A DNA stretch of 64,000 bases from Erysipelotrichaceae bacterium (lineage in GTDB: Bacteria; Bacillota_I; Bacilli_A; Erysipelotrichales; Erysipelotrichaceae), in contig JAFQZR010000027.1 of assembly GCA_017405785.1 (NCBI GenBank), positions 124,001 through 188,000 on the forward strand, written 5' to 3'. The notes below the pieces were generated by a model. It ran no database searches, was not told where the DNA came from, and worked only from the letters and a program-made list of their open reading frames with translations. Numbering within the stretch: position 1 is the stretch's first letter; the number at the start of each line of letters is the position of its first letter. Made by a program: the position numbers and the translations under genes. Below, one piece after another: positions 7,562-15,756 of this stretch.

Positions 7562-8866
7562 TTATTTGCGTTTAAGCGATACCACGGTTTCTATATGTGG
7601 TGTATTCGGGAACATGTCATAAGGAATGACTGTCTCCCGGTAATATCTGTTTTCCAGGTCCCTGATGTTTCGTGCCAGAGTAGCCGGATTGCAGGAAACA
7701 TAGATGATCTGTTTGATATCACTTTTCAGAACACATTCGATGAATTCATTTGACAATCCCGTACGAGGCGGATCGGCTATCAGCAGATCCGGCTTTTTCT
7801 TTCTGGAAAGCCTGATCAGTTCACTGCCGGCATCACCGCATTTAAATGATACATTTTCAATACCATTGATATCAGCGTTGTTTCTGGCTGAATCAACAGC
7901 CCGTCTGTCAAGTTCAATGCCGATGACTTCCTTACACTTATCATGGATCAACAGGCTCATCACGCCTACACCGCAATAGGCTTCCACTGCGAGGGAAACT
8001 TCATCACAGATCAATTCCCTGACCTTCTCATAGATCCTGGCTCCCTGCTTCCGGTTAAGCTGGAAGAAAGCCTGCGGATGCAGTCTGACATCATAACCGC
8101 AGATCTGCAGATCGATTTCCGGTTTACCGGCAATAAGCGTTATCTTATCAGGCATCAGCGATACCGGATTCTTCCGGGTATTGATACCCTGATAGAGACT
8201 GACAACTCCCTCAACAGCCATGATTGCTTCAGAGAGCTGATAAGTGATCGTATTTCTTCCGGTTATCAGGACAACCTGGAATTCACTGAATCCCCTGATC
8301 ACCAGCTGCCTGATACCGGTTTTTTCCTGATTGTCATAAGGCTTCATCTTAAAACGGTTGAGAACCTTCAGCACTTCGATCCTGACCTGTTCCAGTTTTT
8401 TATCATGAAGCACACATCTGTCTATCGGTACCGGAGTATTACTGTTTGGGCGGTACATGGCATTATTGAGCTTGCCCTTTTTGTCAGCCAATACCGGCAT
8501 ATTGACCTTATTACGGTAATACAGCTGATCACTGGCCACCATGTGTTCAAAAGTACCGCTGAAGCCGCAGTATTTCTGCAACGTCTCGGAAAGGATCTCT
8601 TCCTTATACTGTAACTGTGTCTGGTACTTCAGATTAATGAAAGGACAGCTGCCGCACAGCGAAGAAACGGCACACGGGCTTTCCACGCGATGTGCACTTC
8701 TTTTTATGATCTTGTCAGCCCTGCCGCGGCTGTATTTCTCCTGCCTGGAGGTTATTGTCACATCAACTATTTCACCAGGAAAACAGCCAGACACAAAAAC
8801 CGGCTTCCTGTTAAGGTAACCTATTCCTTCACCATTGATACCGGTTTTCTTTATTTCTATTCTCAT
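7562..8866 (-). CDS. rlmCD: RlmCD/TrmA-family 23S rRNA (uracil-5-)-methyltransferase
   Basis: A 434-residue SAM-dependent m5U methyltransferase. It has an N-terminal TRAM RNA-binding domain (1-55), iron-sulfur ligands Cys65, Cys71 and Cys74 with a later Cys (PIDRCVLHD), the SAM motif VEAYCGVGVMSLLI, DPPRTG, and the catalytic-Cys motif YVSCNPATLARN. In Firmicutes one such enzyme methylates both U747 and U1939 of 23S rRNA; the exact site specificity is inferred. The ATG has no Shine-Dalgarno site, and an extended -10 box (TGTTAGAAT) ends only six bases upstream, suggesting a leaderless mRNA. Confidence 0.9.
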   Translation of the reverse strand: MRIEIKKTGINGEGIGYLNRKPVFVSGCFPGEIVDVTITSRQEKYSRGRADKIIKRSAHRVESPCAVSSLCGSCPFINLKYQTQLQYKEEILSETLQKYCGFSGTFEHMVASDQLYYRNKVNMPVLADKKGKLNNAMYRPNSNTPVPIDRCVLHDKKLEQVRIEVLKVLNRFKMKPYDNQEKTGIRQLVIRGFSEFQVVLITGRNTITYQLSEAIMAVEGVVSLYQGINTRKNPVSLMPDKITLIAGKPEIDLQICGYDVRLHPQAFFQLNRKQGARIYEKVRELICDEVSLAVEAYCGVGVMSLLIHDKCKEVIGIELDRRAVDSARNNADINGIENVSFKCGDAGSELIRLSRKKKPDLLIADPPRTGLSNEFIECVLKSDIKQIIYVSCNPATLARNIRDLENRYYRETVIPYDMFPNTPHIETVVSLKRK

Positions 8867-8872
8867 ATATCT

Positions 8873-8881
8873 ATTCTAACA
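8873..8881 (-). promoter_or_regulatory. Extended -10 box immediately before rlmCD
   Basis: Minus strand TGTTAGAAT, with the hexamer at 8873-8878, directly after the T run of the PPase terminator and six bases from the ATG. The -35 is weak (TCAACA at 16 bp, inside the terminator). Confidence 0.6.
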
Positions 8882-8903
8882 AAAAATGTCTCTGTTGAGA
8901 CAT
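8881..8903 (-). terminator. Terminator of the PPase-like gene
   Basis: Minus strand ATGTCTC-AACA-GAGACAT followed by six T, overlapping the stop codon of the gene it ends. Confidence 0.85.
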
Positions 8904-9286
8904 CAGTTGCTGCTGTTTGCCCAGTCAGGAATCCCGTTTCCTCTTCTTATGATCACGGATTTCTGGAAATCGGTCTGATTCAGGAAGCTCAGAATATCTT
9001 CTTCTTCTTCATCAGTACAGCCGACCAGGAGTTTCACCTCAATATCCTTGTTGAGAATGTCAGCACATACTACCATGGCATTCACACTTGTTTCATGCTT
9101 GCTTCCCTTATAGCAGCTGATATGTTCATCTCCCAGGATATCTTTCAGATAACCATAATCTACCGGATAGACAAGATTGGAATATAAAGGATGGCTTGTT
9201 CCTTTCGGTCTGTCGATAACCAGATCGCTGGAAAGATACAGCGTATCAAGTTTCTGCCAGAAATAAGCGTTGTTTTCAAATTCCAT
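8903..9286 (-). CDS. Short inorganic-pyrophosphatase-like protein
   Basis: A 127-residue protein with the family I pyrophosphatase-like segment VIDRPKGTSHP...VYPVDYGYL (residues 23-46), containing Lys and Tyr residues typical of the PPi site. It is shorter than the usual ~175 residues, and the D-x-D-P-x-D metal motif of classical enzymes is not visible; the equivalent region reads SCYKGSKHETS. It may be a divergent or non-catalytic relative. A GGGAGG site precedes the ATG. Confidence 0.6.
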   Translation of the reverse strand: MEFENNAYFWQKLDTLYLSSDLVIDRPKGTSHPLYSNLVYPVDYGYLKDILGDEHISCYKGSKHETSVNAMVVCADILNKDIEVKLLVGCTDEEEEDILSFLNQTDFQKSVIIRRGNGIPDWANSSN

Positions 9287-9363
9287 AATATGTCCTCCCC
9301 GATAGTATTAAACCTTATTATATAGAGTTTCAGGAAATTAAACAAGCATTTGCTTCATTACTT

Positions 9364-9933
9364 TCAAACAATGTCTGAAAATTTTTTCAATCTGATGGAT
9401 GTTTTCTGCAGAAGTTTCTCAATATCATATTCATCCAGCATTTCCATAACAGCTTCAATTATGGCCATGCAGCCAAAGGCATCCTGGCCTGCCTGATGAT
9501 GATTAAACCGGAATCCCAGGTATTCACACACGGTATTCAAGCGGTGATTAGGCAGCCTCGGAAACATCTTGCGGGACAGATATACCGTGTCCAGATATGG
9601 AAAATCATCCATCTCTATCCCATAGAGTTCATTGATGCTTTTAAGAACCTTCAGATCAAACATGGCATTGTGGGCAGCGATGATGCTGTCATCAAACAGA
9701 GGATAAATGTCACTGAATACATAGGGCCAGCTTTCCGCGCAGTCACAGTCGCTTTTATGCAGACCGTGAATGGCTGTATTGTGCGCACTGAAATATCCGT
9801 ATCTTGGATGCGGCTTTATCAGTATCTCTCCCTTTCTGATGATCTCGCCCTGATCCCACAGACAGTATCCGATGGAACAGGCGGAACAGAAGGAATTATT
9901 GGCGGTTTCAAAGTCAATGGCCAGTATTCTCAT
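9364..9933 (-). CDS. DnaQ-like 3'-5' exonuclease
   Basis: A 189-residue DEDDh exonuclease. ExoI is AIDFETAN (Asp6, Glu8), ExoII AAHNAMFDLKVL, ExoIII HHQAGQDAFGC. Proteins of this length and type are annotated as DNA polymerase III epsilon-like exonucleases and act in DNA repair or proofreading; no polymerase or BRCT domain is fused. A GGGAA ribosome site precedes the start. Confidence 0.85.
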   Translation of the reverse strand: MRILAIDFETANNSFCSACSIGYCLWDQGEIIRKGEILIKPHPRYGYFSAHNTAIHGLHKSDCDCAESWPYVFSDIYPLFDDSIIAAHNAMFDLKVLKSINELYGIEMDDFPYLDTVYLSRKMFPRLPNHRLNTVCEYLGFRFNHHQAGQDAFGCMAIIEAVMEMLDEYDIEKLLQKTSIRLKKFSDIV

Positions 9934-9983
9934 GTTTATTCCCTTTTCTGTGTAACATTGTCATTATATACCCTATTATCAGT

Positions 9984-10012
9984 TTGAAGAAACCAATCAT
10001 ATCATTTAAAAT
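9984..10012 (+). promoter_or_regulatory. Promoter of the YoaP-SPL operon
   Basis: TTGAAG (9984-9989), 17 bp spacer, TAAAAT (10007-10012). A GAGGG ribosome site follows before the ATG at 10042. Confidence 0.75.
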
Positions 10013-10041
10013 GAAAATAACATAACTTTGCGAGGGTATTT

Positions 10042-10788
10042 ATGAGCAATGAATATATTAATTTAACCAGTGAAAACATAGATGAAGAACACATCTGCTG
10101 TGCCATAGGCGATCCTAAGCATCAGCAGGGTGTTGACAGGAAAAAGGAATGGATTAGAAACAAACTGAAGGACGGCCATGTCTTCAGAAAACTGAACGCC
10201 AGAGGCAAGATCTTCATCGAATACGAACCGGTTGAAACAGCCTGGGCACCCGTTACCGGTAACAACTACATGTACATCTACTGCCTGTGGGTTGCCGGCA
10301 GTTTCAAGGGTAAGGGTATCGGCGGTGAACTGTTGGAATACGCCATCAGCGATGCCAGAAAAAAGAAGATGAACGGTCTATGTACCCTGGTATCTCAGAA
10401 GAAGAAACCTTTTATCGGCGAAAGAAAATTCTTTGAACACTATGGTTTCAGAGTAGTTGACACCGTAAATGATTATCAACTGGTTGCGCTGTCATTCAAT
10501 GATGAGGAAACACCGAGATTTACCGACAACGCCAGAAAGATGGAGATAGATGATCTGAATTTCACCATCTACTATTCCAATGAATGTCCTTATGTTGAAT
10601 ATGAAATAAAAGAACTCACCGAATACGCTGAAGCAAAAGGGATCATCATCAATTTCGTAAAAATTGACTCCCTGGAAAAGGCCAAAAGTGTTCCGTGTGT
10701 CTTCAATAACTGGGCAAATTTCCATAATGGAAAGTTTATATCCAATACCATACTTAACGCCAACGCTTTGGAGAAACTGATAAAGTAA
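10042..10788 (+). CDS. yoaP: GNAT acetyltransferase with C-terminal YoaP domain
   Basis: A 248-residue two-domain protein. Residues ~5-155 form a GNAT fold with the acetyl-CoA loop SFKGKGIGGELL (motif A), followed by FFEHYGFRVVD. Residues ~170-248 match the YoaP-type domain with a thioredoxin-like pattern and a single-Cys motif NECPYVEYEI. Substrate unknown. It ends 2 bp before the radical SAM gene, so the two are one operon and may act on the same molecule. Confidence 0.8.
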   Translation: MSNEYINLTSENIDEEHICCAIGDPKHQQGVDRKKEWIRNKLKDGHVFRKLNARGKIFIEYEPVETAWAPVTGNNYMYIYCLWVAGSFKGKGIGGELLEYAISDARKKKMNGLCTLVSQKKKPFIGERKFFEHYGFRVVDTVNDYQLVALSFNDEETPRFTDNARKMEIDDLNFTIYYSNECPYVEYEIKELTEYAEAKGIIINFVKIDSLEKAKSVPCVFNNWANFHNGKFISNTILNANALEKLIK

Positions 10789-10790
10789 AC

Positions 10791-11678
10791 ATGGAATTCA
10801 TAAAAGCAAAGACCATTATGACAAAGGTTAATTATGGTGACCAGTGGTACGGTGTCGATTACAACATGAACTTATACAGAGGATGCTGCCATGGCTGCAT
10901 ATACTGTGACAGCCGCAGCAACTGTTATCATATTGACGATTTTGACATCCCTAAAGGCAAGGAAAACGCTCTGGCAATACTGGAAAGCGAACTGTCACGC
11001 AAACGTAATAAAGGTGTTGTCGGTGTCGGTTCAATGTCTGACACCTATAACCCTTTTGAAAAGCAGTACGAGCAGACCAGAGGAGCCCTGAAACTGCTGT
11101 CAGAATACAATTTCGGTGTGGCCATCGATACCAAAAGCGACCTTATCTTACGAGACATTGACTTGCTGAAAGAGATCAATGCCAAAAACAACGTCATTAT
11201 CAAGGTTACCATAACTACACCTGATGATGAGCTCTCAGCCATAATTGAACCGCATGTCTGTGTTTCTTCAAGAAGATTTGAAGTGATCAGAACCCTGAGC
11301 GATAACGGCATTTTTGCCGGGATAATGATGAACCCCGTACTCCCTTTCATCACAGACAGACAGGAAGACATCAGAAAACTGATCAGAATGGCTCACTATG
11401 CCGGTGCGAAATTCATTCAGACATATATGGCAGTTACTCTAAGGGAGAACCAGAGAGACTATTATTATGAAAAACTCGATCAATATTTCCCTGGATTGAA
11501 AGAACGATATCGGAAATGTTACGGTGACCGTTACAGCTGTGTGGTTCCTGACTGCCGGAATCTGTATAAGGCGTTTACCGAGGAATGCGACAGATACGGA
11601 ATCCTGTATGAAATGAGCGACATCATTAAAGCCTATAAGAAAGACATTAAAACAACGGAACAGATATCTCTGTTTTAA
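10791..11678 (+). CDS. SPL-like radical SAM protein (COG1533)
   Basis: A 295-residue radical SAM protein. Cys32-x3-Cys36-x2-Cys39 binds the 4Fe-4S cluster that cleaves SAM. It resembles spore photoproduct lyase relatives (GVGSMSDTYNPFEKQ, TKSDLILRDIDLL) but is not a proven DNA repair enzyme; many such proteins occur in non-sporulating Firmicutes. Three further Cys (C-terminal YSCVVPDCRNLY) could hold a second cofactor. It follows the YoaP gene by 2 bp and is ended by a terminator. Confidence 0.8.
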   Translation: MEFIKAKTIMTKVNYGDQWYGVDYNMNLYRGCCHGCIYCDSRSNCYHIDDFDIPKGKENALAILESELSRKRNKGVVGVGSMSDTYNPFEKQYEQTRGALKLLSEYNFGVAIDTKSDLILRDIDLLKEINAKNNVIIKVTITTPDDELSAIIEPHVCVSSRRFEVIRTLSDNGIFAGIMMNPVLPFITDRQEDIRKLIRMAHYAGAKFIQTYMAVTLRENQRDYYYEKLDQYFPGLKERYRKCYGDRYSCVVPDCRNLYKAFTEECDRYGILYEMSDIIKAYKKDIKTTEQISLF

Positions 11679-11683
11679 AGAAG

Positions 11684-11710
11684 AAAAAAACTGGCAATTG
11701 CCAGGTTTTA
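11684..11710. terminator. Bidirectional terminator
   Basis: A perfect palindrome CTGGCAATTGCCAG flanked by A7 on the left and TTTT on the right. It serves the radical SAM gene (plus) and tRNA-Trp (minus). Confidence 0.85.
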
Positions 11711-11742
11711 ATGTATTCGCTGTTTTGATCTTTAAGTACTGA

Positions 11743-11816
11743 TGGCAGGGGTGGAGGGAATCGAACCCCCATCAACGGTTTTGGAGACCGTTGTTTTGCC
11801 ACTAAACTACACCCCT
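11743..11816 (-). tRNA. tRNA-Trp (CCA)
   Basis: A 74-base cloverleaf with acceptor AGGGGTG/CACCCCT, anticodon loop CTCCAAA on an ACGGT/ACCGT stem, T-loop GGTTCGATTCC and an encoded CCA end. The anticodon CCA reads UGG. Confidence 0.95.
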
Positions 11817-11828
11817 ACAGCACTTAAT

Positions 11829-11856
11829 ATATTACCATATTTCCGGGATTACACAA
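11829..11856 (-). promoter_or_regulatory. Promoter of tRNA-Trp
   Basis: Minus strand TTGTGT (11851-11856), 16 bp, TAATAT (11829-11834) preceded by TGG. Confidence 0.55.
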
Positions 11857-11861
11857 GACTT

Positions 11862-12470
11862 TTAACTGTCCTTGTATTTGGAAATATAGCCTTTCTCAAC
11901 CATGGATTCACCACCGTATTCAAATGTGATGCCATCTTCGAAGTTAAGACCGTAGATGGTGCTTTCCAGTTCATAGATCTTCGGATCTACGCCTACCTGA
12001 TAGAAGAAGAAATCTTCAACCGGGATGCGGTAAACAATGTTATCGCCGTCTTCGACATAGAAAACAATCTTGACAGCCACGGTATTCTCATCTCGGGTAG
12101 CTCCGTACAGGATGTTATAGCCGTCCCGATTCTCCGTAGTTAACATTCCGTAACAGTCCATCGGAATATACTTTGAACTGGTTGATTCACACTTGAAATT
12201 GGCGATCAGAGTCGGCAGCTGGGAATCGAATGTGCCTACATGAGCTTTGTCCCCTGCTCCGTTTTTGCTTCTGGTGAAATAGAACATAGTATCCTTGTCC
12301 AGATATTTCCGGTCAATAAGACGATATGTTAAAGCGCCGTCATCTCTTTCCTGTTTATCCAGAGCACCTACCGGATACGGGTAGATGAAATGATAGACAC
12401 AGACCATGATGAGCACGTAAAGGAATACAAATGTCAGTAATGTTGAAATAGTCTTTTCTAAAAACCTCAT
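11862..12470 (-). CDS. Membrane-anchored protein of unknown function
   Basis: A 202-residue protein with one N-terminal membrane helix (about 8-28, LLTFVFLYVLIMVCVY) and a ~170-residue extracytoplasmic domain with predicted beta-rich character. No family recognised. An in-frame ATG exists at 12488, but the -10 box lies four bases upstream of it, so translation more likely starts at 12470, where GAGGAA precedes the codon. Confidence 0.7.
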   Translation of the reverse strand: MRFLEKTISTLLTFVFLYVLIMVCVYHFIYPYPVGALDKQERDDGALTYRLIDRKYLDKDTMFYFTRSKNGAGDKAHVGTFDSQLPTLIANFKCESTSSKYIPMDCYGMLTTENRDGYNILYGATRDENTVAVKIVFYVEDGDNIVYRIPVEDFFFYQVGVDPKIYELESTIYGLNFEDGITFEYGGESMVEKGYISKYKDS

Positions 12471-12492
12471 ATGTTCCTCAACTTTCATACTG

Positions 12493-12521
12493 ATTATACA
12501 TTTTCGAAAAGTTTATATCAA
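12493..12521 (-). promoter_or_regulatory. Promoter of the membrane-anchored protein
   Basis: Minus strand TTGATA (12516-12521), 17 bp, TATAAT (12493-12498). Confidence 0.75.
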
Positions 12522-12586
12522 GTACGCAATTCTTAAGCAACTTCTAATTCGCATATAGTATAATTAAGTGTGAATGAGGTGATTCT

Positions 12587-12925
12587 ATGGTCATACCAAA
12601 ATCATTTGAGAACGGATACGATTTTGAAACAATGCTGCTGACCAGCATTCTCGGCACTTTTGTGGCGCTTAAGGAGGATCTGATTTCCTACAGACAGGCT
12701 GAAAGCTACTGGCTCAGCGATCTAACCGCTGAGATTTTTGAAGAGCTCAGTCTTTCCGAAGAAATCATTTCTCTGATCCAGCACGGTATGGAGCTGAAAG
12801 ACATGGAAGTTACATCACGGGAGTATCAGCAGCTCATTGACCAGCTCATCACTTCCAGCAAGGAACTCATCAGCCGTCATTATACGGAATACGATGAGGA
12901 GTTCAATGCCGGAATCATTAACTGA
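12587..12925 (+). CDS. Small acidic helical protein, unknown function
   Basis: A 112-residue acidic, mostly helical protein with no membrane segment and no motif I recognise. It is preceded by TATAAT at 12559-12564 and a GAGGTGA ribosome site, and lies 12 bp upstream of pepV, so it heads the pepV operon. Confidence 0.65.
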   Translation: MVIPKSFENGYDFETMLLTSILGTFVALKEDLISYRQAESYWLSDLTAEIFEELSLSEEIISLIQHGMELKDMEVTSREYQQLIDQLITSSKELISRHYTEYDEEFNAGIIN

Positions 12926-12937
12926 AGGAGAACTTAT

Positions 12938-14263
12938 ATGGAAATCAAGGAAAAAGTACAGCAGTATACACCTGCCCTGCTTGCCGATCTGGCCGAGCTG
13001 GTGTCATATCCATCCGTCCTCAGCGATGATGCTGCTCCATTCGGGCAGGCCAACATCGACTGTCTGAACGCTGCCCTCAGACTGGGCGAAAGAGAAGGTT
13101 TCAAAGCCGTCAACGTTGATAACTATGTCGGTTATATTGAAATGGGCGAAGGCGACCAGGTCATTGGTATCGTCGGCCATCTTGATGTCATTCCGGTTAC
13201 CGATTCCTGGAAGACCGATCCGTTCAAACTGACAAAGATCGATGACAAGTATTTCGGACGCGGTACTTCCGATGACAAGGGCGGTGTCATCTGCGGTTTA
13301 TATGCCATGAAGATATTATCTGAACTGCAGCCTAAGCTTAACAAGCGCGTCCGCCTGATCATGGGCTGTAACGAAGAAAACGGTTCTGCCTGCTTAAGAC
13401 ACTACGTCGCCAAAGAAGGTGTCGTTGACTGTGGCTTTACACCTGACGGAAGCTTCCCACTGGTATTCGGTGAAAAAGGCATGATATTCGGAACCTTAAC
13501 CGGTAAAAGTGAAAAGATCGTCAACGTTGCCGGAGGTACGGCTCATAACGTTGTATGTCCAAAGATCGTCTTCACTTTTGCAGAAGACTGCTTTGATGAA
13601 AAGATCCTCACTGAATATCTGCAGCAGCATGATCTGAAATTCACATATGAAAACCATGTTCTCACCGTTTACGGTGTGGCTGCCCATGCTTCAACCCCTG
13701 AGGAAGGCCTTAATGCCATGTCACATGCCTTTGAAGCTTTGTATAAGGCCGGCATAAACGACAGTTTCGTTGATCTTTATCACGAAAAAGTCGGAACCGG
13801 TTATTACGGTGAAAAACTGGGTATTGATCTGAATGACGAATACGGTCGTTTGACTTTCAACATGGGTGTCATTGAAGAAAAAGACGGAGTCATCAGAGCA
13901 TCTATTGATATCAGATTCCCAGTCACCATGAGGCACGGTCCGATCATGGAAACCATGATTGCCAACGGCGAAGGACATGTTGTCGATCTGGAAGGCGAAG
14001 ACCCTCTGTTCTTCCCTCTTGATCATCCAATGATCGGTGCTATGTTACAAGCATATTATGATGTAACCGGCAGTGATGAAAAACCTATCACCATGGGCGG
14101 CGGCACCTATGCCAGAGATATGGCCAATATTGTTGCCTTCGGCTGTGATACCCATGAGTATAACTGGCACATTCATGATGACAATGAATTCGTAACTCTG
14201 AAATCTCTGCAGCTGCAGACTGAAATATACACCAAGGCTTTAATAAACCTGCTGAAAATCTAA
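12938..14263 (+). CDS. pepV: M20 dipeptidase, PepV family
   Basis: A 441-residue zinc dipeptidase of the PepV/Sapep type. Metal and catalytic residues: His81 and Asp83 (GHLDVIP), Asp113 (SDDKGG), Glu146-Glu147 (CNEENGS) and a late His (THEYNWHIHDDNE). It releases amino acids from dipeptides in the cytosol and would process peptides brought in by the Opp transporter later in the window. AAGGAGA precedes the start. Confidence 0.92.
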   Translation: MEIKEKVQQYTPALLADLAELVSYPSVLSDDAAPFGQANIDCLNAALRLGEREGFKAVNVDNYVGYIEMGEGDQVIGIVGHLDVIPVTDSWKTDPFKLTKIDDKYFGRGTSDDKGGVICGLYAMKILSELQPKLNKRVRLIMGCNEENGSACLRHYVAKEGVVDCGFTPDGSFPLVFGEKGMIFGTLTGKSEKIVNVAGGTAHNVVCPKIVFTFAEDCFDEKILTEYLQQHDLKFTYENHVLTVYGVAAHASTPEEGLNAMSHAFEALYKAGINDSFVDLYHEKVGTGYYGEKLGIDLNDEYGRLTFNMGVIEEKDGVIRASIDIRFPVTMRHGPIMETMIANGEGHVVDLEGEDPLFFPLDHPMIGAMLQAYYDVTGSDEKPITMGGGTYARDMANIVAFGCDTHEYNWHIHDDNEFVTLKSLQLQTEIYTKALINLLKI

Positions 14264-14267
14264 ACAT

Positions 14268-14906
14268 ATGAACATAGCTATACTGACCAGATATACCGAA
14301 AAACCTAACGGCAGACTGATTGCCAGAAGATACACGATCACCGCTGAATTCCAGAACATGGCCCGGAAAGCCGGATTCAATCTCATTCCTATCATTCCGG
14401 GAAGTGATTTTCACGACATTCTCGCCATCACTGACGGCCTGATAATTCCGGGAAGCGGCACTGACGTGGATCCAAAGCATTACGGTAAAAAGCTTGATCC
14501 TCATACCGAACTTGATCCTTACGATCTTTACGCTGCCGATTATCCTGTCATCAAGGCCTACAGAGAAGCAGGTAAGAAACTGCTGGGAATCTGTGCTGGC
14601 CATCAGGAGCTCAATGTATTTCTGGGCGGTACGCTTACTCAGCATATCGAAAATCATTTCATGCCCGGTGAAAGACATCCGGTAACAATCAATAAAGACT
14701 CAACTCTTTATAAAATGTATGGCAAAGACCGTCTGGATGTCAGTTCAACACATCATCAGTGCATTGATCAGATTGCTCCTGATGTAAAGATCATCGCGAT
14801 GAGTGATGACGGAATCATTGAAGGTTTTGAGACAGAAGGCATTCTGTCAGTTCAATGGCATCCTGAAGCCATGAATGATCCCGTTATATTCAAAATGTTT
14901 TTCTGA
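14268..14906 (+). CDS. Class I GATase-like hydrolase, peptidase C26 (PuuD-like)
   Basis: A 212-residue glutamine-amidotransferase-like hydrolase of the gamma-glutamyl-GABA hydrolase family. The nucleophile is Cys109 in GICAGHQELN, with His198 and Glu200 in QWHPE. The substrate is likely a gamma-glutamyl compound. Its start lies 4 bp after the pepV stop and no separate ribosome site is strong, so it is probably translated by coupling. Confidence 0.85.
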   Translation: MNIAILTRYTEKPNGRLIARRYTITAEFQNMARKAGFNLIPIIPGSDFHDILAITDGLIIPGSGTDVDPKHYGKKLDPHTELDPYDLYAADYPVIKAYREAGKKLLGICAGHQELNVFLGGTLTQHIENHFMPGERHPVTINKDSTLYKMYGKDRLDVSSTHHQCIDQIAPDVKIIAMSDDGIIEGFETEGILSVQWHPEAMNDPVIFKMFF

Positions 14907-14920
14907 AGCTGTCGTCTGAC

Positions 14921-14949
14921 TTTACATAAGAATTACAGATCACTATAAT
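14921..14949 (+). promoter_or_regulatory. Promoter of the FMN riboswitch-ribU unit
   Basis: TTTACA (14921-14926), 17 bp, TATAAT (14944-14949), starting 15 bp after the preceding stop codon. Confidence 0.85.
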
Positions 14950-14957
14950 AAAAGAGA

Positions 14958-15113
14958 AATCTTCAGGGACAGGTGAAATTCCTTACCGGTGGTATACCCC
15001 ACGAGCTTAGCGGCAGATATGGTGCAATTCCATAGGCGACAGTAAAGTCTGGATGAGAGAAGAATTATTCTTTTCATGGAAAACTGGAGGTTTTGATGCA
15101 AGACCTCTTTTTT
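14958..15113 (+). ncRNA. FMN riboswitch (RFN element) with terminator
   Basis: The aptamer spans about 14958-15065 with the conserved RFN blocks ATCTTCAGGG, GTGAAATTCC, ACCGGTGGT, GGCAGATATGGTGCAATTCC, GGCGACAGT and GTCTGGATGAGAGAAGA. The expression platform is GAGGT (15087-15091) pairing with ACCTC (15103-15107), followed by six T. A second GAGGTC (15115-15120) can compete for GACCTC. FMN binding should therefore shut off ribU. Confidence 0.95.
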
Positions 15114-15135
15114 CGAGGTCAGGGAGGAATAACTC

Positions 15136-15732
15136 ATGTCATTGAAACTTAACATTAAAACGATCGCCAAGATTGCGATACTGGGAGCCATAGCTGTAGT
15201 AATCATGCTTTTCTCCTTTCCTTTACCGTCAATTGCCCCTTCATTCTACAAGTTTGACTTCTCAGAAGTAGCTGTTCTTATCGGTTCCTTTGCTTTAGGA
15301 CCGGTTGCGGCTATCCTGATAGAAGCTCTCAAGATACTTCTGAACCTGCTTTTTAACGGAACGAACACGGCATTCATCGGTGAATTTGCGAACTTCCTGA
15401 TGGGTTGTGCTATGGTAGTGCCTGCCGGAATCATCTACCACAACAATAAAACCAGAAAAAACGCCCTTATCGGCATTGTTGTCGGTATTATCACGATGGT
15501 AGTTGCGGGGGATTTATTGAATTACTTCCTGCTGATACCGGCTTATGTTAATATCGCTCACTTCCCGCTGGAAGCCATCATCGCAGCCGGAACAAAGATC
15601 TTCCCGTTTATAAACAGTACCCTTTCCCTGGTACTTGTATGTGTCACTCTGTTTAACACCGTGAAAGGTGTTCTGGTTGGCATAGTTACCATTCTCATCT
15701 ATAAGAGAGTTTCACCGTTACTGAAAAAATAA
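15136..15732 (+). CDS. ribU: Riboflavin ECF transporter S component RibU
   Basis: A 198-residue integral membrane protein with about five to six helices, matching RibU-type S components (phrase LPSIAPSFYKFDFSEVAVL in the first external loop, then FALGPVAAILIEALK). It captures riboflavin for the shared EcfAA'T module, which is not in this window. The FMN riboswitch directly upstream makes the substrate assignment firm. AGGGAGGA precedes the ATG. Confidence 0.95.
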   Translation: MSLKLNIKTIAKIAILGAIAVVIMLFSFPLPSIAPSFYKFDFSEVAVLIGSFALGPVAAILIEALKILLNLLFNGTNTAFIGEFANFLMGCAMVVPAGIIYHNNKTRKNALIGIVVGIITMVVAGDLLNYFLLIPAYVNIAHFPLEAIIAAGTKIFPFINSTLSLVLVCVTLFNTVKGVLVGIVTILIYKRVSPLLKK

Positions 15733-15756
15733 AAAACAGCATTTCTGCTGTTTCAG
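15733..15756. terminator. Convergent terminator after ribU
   Basis: AACAGCA-TTTC-TGCTGTT with A-rich left and T-rich right flanks, lying between convergent genes. Confidence 0.8.

Noticed and set aside
7943-8614. 223-residue plus-strand frame
   Set aside because: It is opposite rlmCD, with no ribosome site or recognisable motif; rlmCD has full family motifs on the other strand.
10791-11678. Spore photoproduct lyase as evidence of sporulation
   Set aside because: The protein shares the family fold but many COG1533 members are in non-sporulating bacteria, and no sporulation gene is seen in the window.
11742-12143. Plus-strand frame starting MAGVEGIEPPS
   Set aside because: It begins inside the antisense of tRNA-Trp and runs opposite the membrane-anchored protein gene. 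MxGVEGIEPPS peptides are a well-known artefact of tRNA antisense translation.
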